Positions 1 to 7,061 of a stretch of DNA of 64,000 nucleotides are shown here, piece after piece. The DNA is taken from NCBI GenBank assembly GCA_944393695.1, contig CALYAY010000006.1, positions 31,839 to 95,838 on the forward strand, given 5' to 3'. The notes beneath the pieces were generated by a model. The model ran no database searches and was not told the DNA's origin. It saw only the letters and a program-made list of their open reading frames with translations. Within the stretch, counting starts at the first letter, position 1. The number at the start of each line of letters is the position of its first letter. A program made the position numbers and the translations under genes. This stretch comes from an uncultured Alphaproteobacteria bacterium. Lineage in GTDB: Bacteria; Pseudomonadota; Alphaproteobacteria; RF32; CAG-239.

Positions 1-2033
1 ATATTATGGACCTGTTGAAAAAGAATGTGGATTATATCTTCTTTCCGTGTATTCCGAGAGAACAAAAGGAATTTGACTCACAGGCCGACTGTTATAACTG
101 CCCGGTGGTGACCGGATATCCGGAACTTTTGGCCAAGAATATTTCGGAACTGGCAGACAGCGGCATTCCGTTTTTGACGCCATTTTTGCCGCTGGATCCG
201 AAAATTCTGCCCAAACGGCTGAAATCTATTCCGTTGTTTTCGTCATTTTCGAGCCTGCATCTGCGGATGGCCGTCAAGAAAGCTTTTGTGGAACAGCGGC
301 GGTTTAAGAAAGATATGCGGGAGGCCGGAGAAAAAGCAGTTGAAACGTTGAGGGAAAACGGCGAATACGGAATTGTGCTGGCGGGACATCCGTATCATAT
401 CGACCCGGCCATCAATCACGGAATTCCCGAGCTTATCAATTCCTGCGGGTTGTCGGTTTTGACCGAAGATTCCGTGGCTCATCTGCGGCCCAATCCCGAA
501 GCATTGAGAGTGCGCGACCAGTGGACTTATCACTCGCGTCTGTATCGCGCCGGAACTTTTACCGCCGACACCGATAATCTGGCAATCTTGCAGCTGGTAT
601 CTTTCGGCTGCGGGGTGGACGCTATTACTGCCGACCAGCTGGAAGAAATCGTTACCTCCAAAGAAAGGCTGTATGCCCAGATTAAAATTGACGAGGGAGA
701 CAACCTCGGGCCGGCAAAAATCCGTATTCGTTCCCTGCTGGCAGCCCTGAAAGACATGCAACAAAAACACAAAGAAAATCATCCGCATCCGGCGGCAAAA
801 CCGGCTGTCTTTACCAAAGAAATGAAAAAAACGCATACGATTTTGGTTCCGCAGCTGTCGCCGATGCATTTTCAGTTTATAGAAACAATTTTTGCCAGCG
901 AGGGTTATAAGGTGGCGCAATTGCCCAAGGTCAGCAAAACGGCTATTGAACTGGGGCTGAAACATGTGAACAATGATGCCTGTTTTCCGGCAATTGTGGT
1001 TATCGGGCAATTGTTGCAGGCAATTAAAGACGGTGATTATGACACCAATAAAATTGCTTTGCTGATTTCGCAGACAAACGGCGGGTGCCGGGCTTCGAAC
1101 TATGCCGGACTGCTGCGGCGGGCGCTGGCTCAGTGCAATATGGCGCATATTCCGGTAATCAGCATGAATGTCAGCGGTAATATGGACAGCCCCGGTTTTA
1201 TTCCCGGACACAAGATTTTGCTGCGAATGATTATGGCCGGTTGTTACGGGGATGCTCTGATGAGAATGGTTAACCGCGTCAAACCTTATGAAAAAGAAAA
1301 AGGCAGCACGCAAAAGCTGACGGACAAGTGGGTCGGGATAATCAAGGAAAATCTCAAAAGCGGCAACATTCTTATGTTTGACATTAACATGTTCCGCATG
1401 ATTAAGGAATTTGACAAGCTGCCGCTGAAAAATATCAAGCGCAAACCACGGGTCGGCCTGGTGGGTGAGATTTTGCTGAAGTATCATCCGGACGCCAATA
1501 ACCAGGCGGCAAGGCTGATTGAACAGGAAGGCGGCGAAGCGGTTATTCCCGACATGATGGACTTTATGCTGTATGGTTTTTATGACCATATCTTTAATTA
1601 TAAATATCTGCAAGGTTCGCGAAAAGCTTATCTGGTAAGCCTGCTGAGTATCGGTTTTCTGGAATTTTGCCGGGGATCGATGCGGCTAGCTTTTGCCTGG
1701 TCAAAGCGTTTTGAGCCGCCGATATTCTTTAAAAACCTGCGTAAGAAAATTCGCGGACTGGTATCTCTCGGACATCAAACGGGAGAAGGCTGGCTGTTGA
1801 CGGCTGAAATTGTAGAGTTGCTGGAAGCCGGGGTGAACAATGTGCTGTGCATGCAACCATTCGGTTGTCTGCCCAACCATATTACAGGTAAAGGCTTTAT
1901 TAAAGAAATTAAGAAGCGTTTTCCGAAAGCCAACATCATCGCCGTGGATTATGACCCGGGAGCCAGTGAAACGAATCAGGTTAACCGGATAAAATTGATG
2001 ATGTCGATTTCCAAACAGGAAGAAAAGGCTTAA
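1..2033 (+). CDS. Acyl-CoA dehydratase activase-related protein, 3' part (5' end outside the window)
   Basis: The frame is open to the left edge of the window, so the ATG at position 6 is probably internal and this is the C-terminal 675 or more residues of a larger protein. The segment resembles the DUF2229 and HgdB-like part of the roughly 1400-residue proteins that begin with two BadF/BadG-type ATPase domains. Those domains are associated with activating 2-hydroxyacyl-CoA dehydratases, which are oxygen-sensitive Fe-S enzymes. Counting from the ATG, conserved-looking cysteines occur at about 15, 29 and 32, near 325 (NNDACFP) and near 361 (TNGGCRASNY). They are candidate Fe-S ligands by inference. 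Function in this organism is unknown. The family assignment is fairly sure; the substrate is not. Confidence 0.8.
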   Translation, partial: IMDLLKKNVDYIFFPCIPREQKEFDSQADCYNCPVVTGYPELLAKNISELADSGIPFLTPFLPLDPKILPKRLKSIPLFSSFSSLHLRMAVKKAFVEQRRFKKDMREAGEKAVETLRENGEYGIVLAGHPYHIDPAINHGIPELINSCGLSVLTEDSVAHLRPNPEALRVRDQWTYHSRLYRAGTFTADTDNLAILQLVSFGCGVDAITADQLEEIVTSKERLYAQIKIDEGDNLGPAKIRIRSLLAALKDMQQKHKENHPHPAAKPAVFTKEMKKTHTILVPQLSPMHFQFIETIFASEGYKVAQLPKVSKTAIELGLKHVNNDACFPAIVVIGQLLQAIKDGDYDTNKIALLISQTNGGCRASNYAGLLRRALAQCNMAHIPVISMNVSGNMDSPGFIPGHKILLRMIMAGCYGDALMRMVNRVKPYEKEKGSTQKLTDKWVGIIKENLKSGNILMFDINMFRMIKEFDKLPLKNIKRKPRVGLVGEILLKYHPDANNQAARLIEQEGGEAVIPDMMDFMLYGFYDHIFNYKYLQGSRKAYLVSLLSIGFLEFCRGSMRLAFAWSKRFEPPIFFKNLRKKIRGLVSLGHQTGEGWLLTAEIVELLEAGVNNVLCMQPFGCLPNHITGKGFIKEIKKRFPKANIIAVDYDPGASETNQVNRIKLMMSISKQEEKA

Positions 2034-2125
2034 GGTTGTTTGGGCGGTAAACAGAACCCGGTCTAAAAATATGTTTTCCGGGCGGGAGGAGAAAAAGTAA
2101 AATTTTTAGTTTTAGGGAAAAAAAG

Positions 2126-4486
2126 ATGAGGACTTTGGACGAATTACCGGTGGGAATGACGGCGGTTATTACCAATATTTCCGGCAAAAGAGATTCTTTA
2201 AGGCGGCATCTTCTGGAAATGGGGCTTACCCCGAAAACGGAAGTGACCCTGGTTAAAACCGCGCCGCTCGGAGATCCGCTGGAGTTGAAAGTCAGAGGAT
2301 ATGAGCTGACATTACGCAAAAGAGATGCCCAAAATATCAGCATTGAAAATGTTCATAAGGCTTCTTCATGCCCGGTTGATTTGCATATTCTGAAAAAAGC
2401 CGTGCTGACCAGAAAAGGCGAAAAAACGGAACTGAATCTGAAATCATGCGGCGAAGTTATTCCCGAAGACGCTCCAATCCGTTTCGGCCTGCTGGGTAAT
2501 CAGAACTGCGGCAAAACAACTTTGTTTAATCAGCTGACCGGATCCAATCAGCATGTGGGCAATTTTCCGGGGGTGACGGTTGACCGGACAGACGGCGTTA
2601 TTCAACATTATCCCAATGTGACGGTAACGGATTTGCCGGGGATTTATTCGCTTTCGCCCTATTCCAGAGAAGAACTCGTTACCCGCGATTTTTTGCTGAA
2701 AGAACATCCGGATGCCATTATCAATATCGTCGACGCCTCAAATATTGAACGAAACCTGTTTCTGACTCTGCAACTTCTGGATTTGCATATTCCGATGGTG
2801 GTGGCGCTGAATATGATGGATGAAATCAAGATGAACGGGGCGTCCATCGACATTAACCGGCTGGAGCAAATGCTCGGCGTGCCGGTTGTTCCGATTTCGG
2901 CAATAAAAAACGAAGGCGTGCACGAACTGGTTGAACATGCGGTTAACGTGGCCCGTTATCGCGAGGTGCCCGACAAAGTGGATTTTTGCCTGTGCGGCGG
3001 AAAGGACGACGGTGCGGTTCACCGCTGCATTCATTCCATCGCCCATCTTATTGAGCAAGATGCCGTCAAGGCCGGGATTCCGGTGAGGTTTGCCGCTTCA
3101 AAACTGACGGAAGGCGACGAGCCTATTCTCAAGGCCCTGAAAGCGGATAAAAAATATGAGAAAATGCTTGAACAGATTATTGTTCAAATGGAACATGACT
3201 GTTCCATGGACCGGGAAGCAGCCGTGGCCGATATGCGCTTTTCATTTATTGAAAAGCTATGTGCCGAATGTGTTTTTAAACCCGCTCAAAGCCGGGAAAG
3301 AATCCGCAGCGAAAAAATCGACCGGCTGCTGACCGGAAAATTTACGGCCATTCCAGTGTTTCTGGGGCTGATGGCGCTTGTTTTTTATTTGTCATTCGGA
3401 CCGCTGGGAACGTGGCTTTCCGACATGGTGGAAAGCTTTATCGCCCTGCTCAGCAATAAAACAGGCGAAGCTTTGAACGCTTACGGGATGAATCCGGTGG
3501 TTGTTTCCTTTATCATTGAGGGGATTTTTGCCGGAGTGGGAAGCGTTTTAAGCTTTTTGCCGGTTATTGTGCTGCTGTTTTTCTTTTTATCTCTGCTGGA
3601 AGACAGCGGTTATATGGCCCGGGTGGCATTCTTTATGGACAAGCTGCTGCGCAAGGCCGGCTTATCCGGACGCAGTTTTGTGCCGATGCTTATCGGCTTC
3701 GGTTGTTCGGTGCCGGCGATTATGGCGGCGCGCACCCTGCCCTCGGAACGCGACCGGAAAATGACTATCCTGCTGACACCGTTTATGAGCTGTACCGCCA
3801 AATTGCCGATTTATGTTTTGCTGACAGCGGCTTTTTTTGAGGAATACCAAACTCTGGTGATTATCAGCCTGTATGCTCTGGGAATTGTCGTCGGGCTGGT
3901 GCTGGCCTTTGTTTTCAAGGCGACCCTGTTTAAGGGAGAGGCAGTGCCTTTTGTGATGGAACTGCCCAATTACCGGCTTCCGGGAATGAAAAACGTCTGG
4001 CGGCTGATTTATTATAAAGCCAAGTATTTTATTACCAAAGCTTTTACCATCATTCTTGCCGCAACCGTTATCATCTGGTTTCTGAGTTCGTTTGACAGCA
4101 GGCTGAATGTGGTGACAAATTCCGCCGACAGCATTTTAAGCAGCATCGGCAGTCTGATTACACCGTTGTTCCGGCCGCTGGGAATTGACGACTGGCGGCT
4201 GTCGACCGCGTTTTTGAGCGGATTTGCCGCCAAGGAAAGCGTGGTCAGTACCCTGGGTGTGCTGCTGGAAGGAAAAATCGAGCTTTTGCATACGCTGCTG
4301 ACGCCGTTAAGCGCTTTTTCGTTTTTGGTGTTTTCGCTGCTTTATACGCCTTGTGCGGCGGCAATTGCCACGGTAAAAAAGGAACTTGGCGGAAGGTATG
4401 CGCTTTTTGTCGTTTTGCTGCAATGCGTTATCGCCTGGATTGTTGCTTTGGGCATCTACCGGACAGGACTGTTGATTTTGGACTAA
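2126..4486 (+). CDS. feoB: FeoA-FeoB fusion, ferrous iron transporter
   Basis: This is an inner-membrane Fe(II) uptake protein of 786 residues. Residues 1 to about 75 form a FeoA (SH3-like) domain, normally a separate protein. The cytosolic G domain follows: G1 GNQNCGKTT at 124-132, G3 DLPG near 170, G4 NMMD near 229 and G5 SAIKN. From about residue 400 there is a polytopic membrane domain with the FeoB gate signatures GFGCSVPAIMAARTL and PFMSCTAKLPIYVLL. The ATG at 2126 is the natural start because the FeoA domain begins immediately. It lies 92 bp after the activase-like gene and ends at a hairpin terminator. No FeoC-like gene is visible next to it. Identification is secure. Confidence 0.97.
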   Translation: MRTLDELPVGMTAVITNISGKRDSLRRHLLEMGLTPKTEVTLVKTAPLGDPLELKVRGYELTLRKRDAQNISIENVHKASSCPVDLHILKKAVLTRKGEKTELNLKSCGEVIPEDAPIRFGLLGNQNCGKTTLFNQLTGSNQHVGNFPGVTVDRTDGVIQHYPNVTVTDLPGIYSLSPYSREELVTRDFLLKEHPDAIINIVDASNIERNLFLTLQLLDLHIPMVVALNMMDEIKMNGASIDINRLEQMLGVPVVPISAIKNEGVHELVEHAVNVARYREVPDKVDFCLCGGKDDGAVHRCIHSIAHLIEQDAVKAGIPVRFAASKLTEGDEPILKALKADKKYEKMLEQIIVQMEHDCSMDREAAVADMRFSFIEKLCAECVFKPAQSRERIRSEKIDRLLTGKFTAIPVFLGLMALVFYLSFGPLGTWLSDMVESFIALLSNKTGEALNAYGMNPVVVSFIIEGIFAGVGSVLSFLPVIVLLFFFLSLLEDSGYMARVAFFMDKLLRKAGLSGRSFVPMLIGFGCSVPAIMAARTLPSERDRKMTILLTPFMSCTAKLPIYVLLTAAFFEEYQTLVIISLYALGIVVGLVLAFVFKATLFKGEAVPFVMELPNYRLPGMKNVWRLIYYKAKYFITKAFTIILAATVIIWFLSSFDSRLNVVTNSADSILSSIGSLITPLFRPLGIDDWRLSTAFLSGFAAKESVVSTLGVLLEGKIELLHTLLTPLSAFSFLVFSLLYTPCAAAIATVKKELGGRYALFVVLLQCVIAWIVALGIYRTGLLILD

Positions 4487-4491
4487 AAGAA

Positions 4492-4517
4492 AAAGCCGCA
4501 GCAAAATCTGCGGCTTT
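4492..4517. terminator. Bidirectional terminator between feoB and the convergent small gene
   Basis: A perfect 10-bp stem (AAAGCCGCAG with CTGCGGCTTT) closes a 6-nt loop. The A-run on the left becomes a T-run on the minus strand, so it suits the minus-strand gene best and also follows the feoB stop directly. Confidence 0.75.
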
Positions 4518-4528
4518 GGCTTTCCGTT

Positions 4529-4846
4529 TCAGGAAAGAGAAGGTTTCATCTGCCAGAAAACCCGGTATTTCTTCCGCTGAGGATGAAATGAACGGATTTT
4601 GACCTCCAGCTCGTTTGCCTGAATGTTTTGCGGCGGGCATTTTTTGGTATAACCGCAACAAATGCTTTTATCCTGAAGATAAAAGTTCATCAAATAAATC
4701 CCGTCAGCTTCGGCCTGAGTTGAAAAATCAGAAACATCATACCACTGGGGGCCGAATTTTTTTGTGATTTTCCGGAAAAACTTATACCCCCAAAAAACTG
4801 TTCCACCGGAGATCAAAACTCCCAGGAAAAAACCTAAAATAAACAT
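4529..4846 (-). CDS. Small membrane-anchored protein of unknown function
   Basis: A 105-residue protein with an N-terminal hydrophobic segment (about residues 2-20, rich in G, F, L and V) followed by a basic stop-transfer-like stretch, so it is probably a single-pass inner-membrane protein with a cytosolic tail. The tail contains CCGYTKKCPP, a small cysteine cluster. I do not recognise the family. It is convergent with feoB and shares its hairpin terminator, which supports it as a real transcription unit. It begins with ATG and has no good competing start. Confidence 0.55.
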   Translation of the reverse strand: MFILGFFLGVLISGGTVFWGYKFFRKITKKFGPQWYDVSDFSTQAEADGIYLMNFYLQDKSICCGYTKKCPPQNIQANELEVKIRSFHPQRKKYRVFWQMKPSLS

Positions 4847-4952
4847 AGCTATAAAAATTTAATAATTATTATTTATCTGCAGTAAATACCGGTTAAGCCC
4901 CTAATGTCAATAATAAATTTGCCGTAAGAAAAAAATAAGACAAAAATCGGAC

Positions 4953-4981
4953 TTGAAGGAAAAGCGAAATTACTATATGAT
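4953..4981 (+). promoter_or_regulatory. Sigma-70-type promoter of the GH108-like gene
   Basis: -35 TTGAAG at 4953-4958, a 17-bp spacer, and -10 TATGAT at 4976-4981, which leaves a leader of about 30 nt before the ATG at 5018. Read by eye from the sequence. Confidence 0.5.
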
Positions 4982-5017
4982 AAAGTACAGAAATATAAAT
5001 TCATTACGGGTCTGATT

Positions 5018-6490
5018 ATGAATAAAAAGAATCGGGAATTTCTGGAACAGGAATATAAGCAACACGGAAAAGAACCGTTGTTTGTAAAAATCAATAACGA
5101 AAAGCTGATTATGCCGTATATTTATTCCACGGAAGAAACGCCGGAAATATGCAAACGTTATTTTATCAGCGATTATCTGGATTTGCAGCGAAAAGAAATT
5201 GAAAAATACAAAGAAGCCGGGCTGGAGCCAAAGGTTATTCATTTTAACGGAACAGGGTATGTGGTTCCGTTCCGGATGAAAGACAGTAACAGAAAAGATA
5301 CGGAAATTGTCGAAGCGGTGCTGACACACAGCCGGCGGAAATATAACCGGGCAGTCAGTCTGACCCGCAAGCTGAACGAGGCTTATCCCGATGAGCCGAT
5401 GCCCGTTAATCTGAACAACCGGCATGTGGAAATTATGCAAAAACGATATCGGGATTATTTGTGGCAGAAATATAAAGATCAGATCAAAACCGCAGCGATA
5501 CGGGCGGCCGAGTTTGCGGAAGCCGGCATTGAGCGCTTGTCTCCCGAACAGAAAAGAAAATTAAAGCGCAGCACGGGAAAACTGCTGGTGGTGTTGGCCA
5601 TTGCCGGGGCAGGATTGGCCGCTGCCAACCATCTGTCAAAAAAATCCAAAGAGAAAAAAGAAGCCAAAACCGAACTAAACAACCCGCAAATAATGAACGA
5701 GGCCGAGGATGATATTGAAATAACCGCCGATTTTGCCAAAGAAGCAGAAGCTTTTTATGAAGAGGAACATCCGGCGGCGGACAAAGACGACATCAAAATC
5801 CGGCAAGATGAAAAAGCGGCGGTAGCCCTGGCTCAAAACTTTAAGCGTTCCGACGCGGCTAAAAATAAAATGTTTGCCAAATTTATGGCCGATATTTTTG
5901 AAAATGAAGGCGGATATGCCGATAAAACCATCGACCAGCCGACAAATATGGGAATTATCCAGCCGACACTCAACACTTTTTGCCGGCGCTATCCGCAAGA
6001 GGCAAAAAAACTGAAAATGCCCCAGACCGTCAAAGGATTGAAAAAAGGACAGGCTCAACAGATTTACCGGCGTTTGTATTTTGACCAGTATCAAATCGGC
6101 AATTACCGCAACGAGAGCATTGCCCTGCTGATTTATGACATTTACGTGAATCATACGCCGACGACGGCCAAACAGTTTATTGACCAGGGGCTGAAAGCCG
6201 CCAGGAAAAACGGCGCAAAAGTAAAACTGCCGCAAAGTACTACCGAACGGGTGGCGGAAATCAACAAGCTGGCGCATCATCCCAAGGCGGAAAAAGCTTT
6301 TTATGACATGCTGATGAAGGAACGCCGCTTTCATATGTATAAGAAAACACGGGGAAAGGCGGGGGAAAAATCCCGTTTTGCCGACGGGCTCAGAAACAGG
6401 GCCAATAAATATAACAACCTTTATGTTTCAACCGTTCAACAGGAACACGGAATAAGTACCCTGCTGGCCTCACGCCAGACCGGCAGATAA
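5018..6490 (+). CDS. Membrane-anchored protein with a C-terminal GH108-like muramidase domain
   Basis: A 490-residue protein. The N-terminal ~180 residues are charged and unrecognised. A single hydrophobic segment at about 190-207 (LLVVLAIAGAGLAA) is followed by an acidic/basic linker. Residues ~285-460 resemble glycosyl hydrolase family 108 plus its peptidoglycan-binding part (the ZliS secretion-activator/endolysin type). They contain NEGGYADKTIDQPTNMGI, where the Glu near 298 matches the catalytic Glu of the usual HEGGY motif, and a downstream YDIYVNH segment. The likely role is peptidoglycan cleavage in the periplasm, or a phage-derived lysis or secretion role. There is no cleavable signal peptide, and the 180-residue cytosolic part is unusual for a lysin. 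The start follows a promoter but has only a weak ribosome-binding site. Confidence 0.7.
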   Translation: MNKKNREFLEQEYKQHGKEPLFVKINNEKLIMPYIYSTEETPEICKRYFISDYLDLQRKEIEKYKEAGLEPKVIHFNGTGYVVPFRMKDSNRKDTEIVEAVLTHSRRKYNRAVSLTRKLNEAYPDEPMPVNLNNRHVEIMQKRYRDYLWQKYKDQIKTAAIRAAEFAEAGIERLSPEQKRKLKRSTGKLLVVLAIAGAGLAAANHLSKKSKEKKEAKTELNNPQIMNEAEDDIEITADFAKEAEAFYEEEHPAADKDDIKIRQDEKAAVALAQNFKRSDAAKNKMFAKFMADIFENEGGYADKTIDQPTNMGIIQPTLNTFCRRYPQEAKKLKMPQTVKGLKKGQAQQIYRRLYFDQYQIGNYRNESIALLIYDIYVNHTPTTAKQFIDQGLKAARKNGAKVKLPQSTTERVAEINKLAHHPKAEKAFYDMLMKERRFHMYKKTRGKAGEKSRFADGLRNRANKYNNLYVSTVQQEHGISTLLASRQTGR

Positions 6491-6504
6491 ATCAGATAAA
6501 AGAA

Positions 6505-6530
6505 AAAGCGCAGCCAAAAAGCCGCGCTTT
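6505..6530. terminator. Bidirectional terminator
   Basis: AAAGCGC at 6505-6511 pairs with GCGCTTT at 6524-6530 around an inner GCC/GGC-type loop. It lies between two convergent genes, 15 bp after the GH108-like stop. Confidence 0.65.
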
Positions 6531-6532
6531 AA

Positions 6533-6913
6533 TTAATCTTCGGACAGAAGCTCGGGAGCCAGAACTTTGGAAGCATAAAACTTTTTGAGTTCCCGGCGGG
6601 AGAGAGAAACTTTTTCAGACTTTGTCTGAAAAACATAATTCTCCGGCTGCTCCGTCATTTTTGCCGGAATAATTTTGATTTTACGGCCAAAAGCACTTTT
6701 TGCGGAAGACAGGGAATCACGCATGATGTCAATCAGCAGGTCAGTGTCTTTGACAATGATAACGGGGACGCAGACAACATCTTGTTCAGTGGTTATCTTT
6801 TCTATTCCCCAGCGGAGAAATTCTTTGCAAATGCCAAAGCGTCCGGCAAAAAATTCCAAGCTCATAATCTTCGCCTTTGAAGCGGAGATTTTTTCATAAT
6901 TACTTTTTACCAT
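6533..6913 (-). CDS. Hypothetical protein, 126 aa
   Basis: A soluble, lysine-rich protein of 126 residues with no recognisable domain, signal peptide or membrane segment. A second possible start at Met17 (MSLEFF) would give 110 residues. It sits alone on the minus strand between two plus-strand accessory genes and ends at a shared hairpin. It is kept as a gene because the terminator, the ATG and an open frame without competitors agree; coding status is only moderately certain. Confidence 0.45.
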   Translation of the reverse strand: MVKSNYEKISASKAKIMSLEFFAGRFGICKEFLRWGIEKITTEQDVVCVPVIIVKDTDLLIDIMRDSLSSAKSAFGRKIKIIPAKMTEQPENYVFQTKSEKVSLSRRELKKFYASKVLAPELLSED

Positions 6914-6999
6914 ATCTCTAAAATTTGCTGCATATTAGCACAAAATTTCGACAAAATCAACAGGTTTTGTAATTTTTTTGTGCTTTGATGAAAAAATTA

Positions 7000-7027
7000 T
7001 TGTACGAGGCTGATTTTTTTGTATAAT
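7000..7027 (+). promoter_or_regulatory. Sigma-70-type promoter of the HNH-like giant gene
   Basis: -35 TTGTAC at 7000-7005, a 16-bp spacer, and a perfect -10 TATAAT at 7022-7027. The -10 overlaps the first in-frame ATG at 7026, so translation must begin downstream. Confidence 0.6.
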
Positions 7028-7061
7028 GGTTTTAGAAGGATATATTTGCAACAGGATTGTT

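Noticed and set aside
243..1613. 456-codon frame opposite the activase-like gene
   Set aside because: Antisense shadow; the plus-strand protein shows family motifs throughout.
7026..7061. ATG 7026 as start of the HNH-like gene
   Set aside because: It overlaps the TATAAT box, so it would not be on the transcript.
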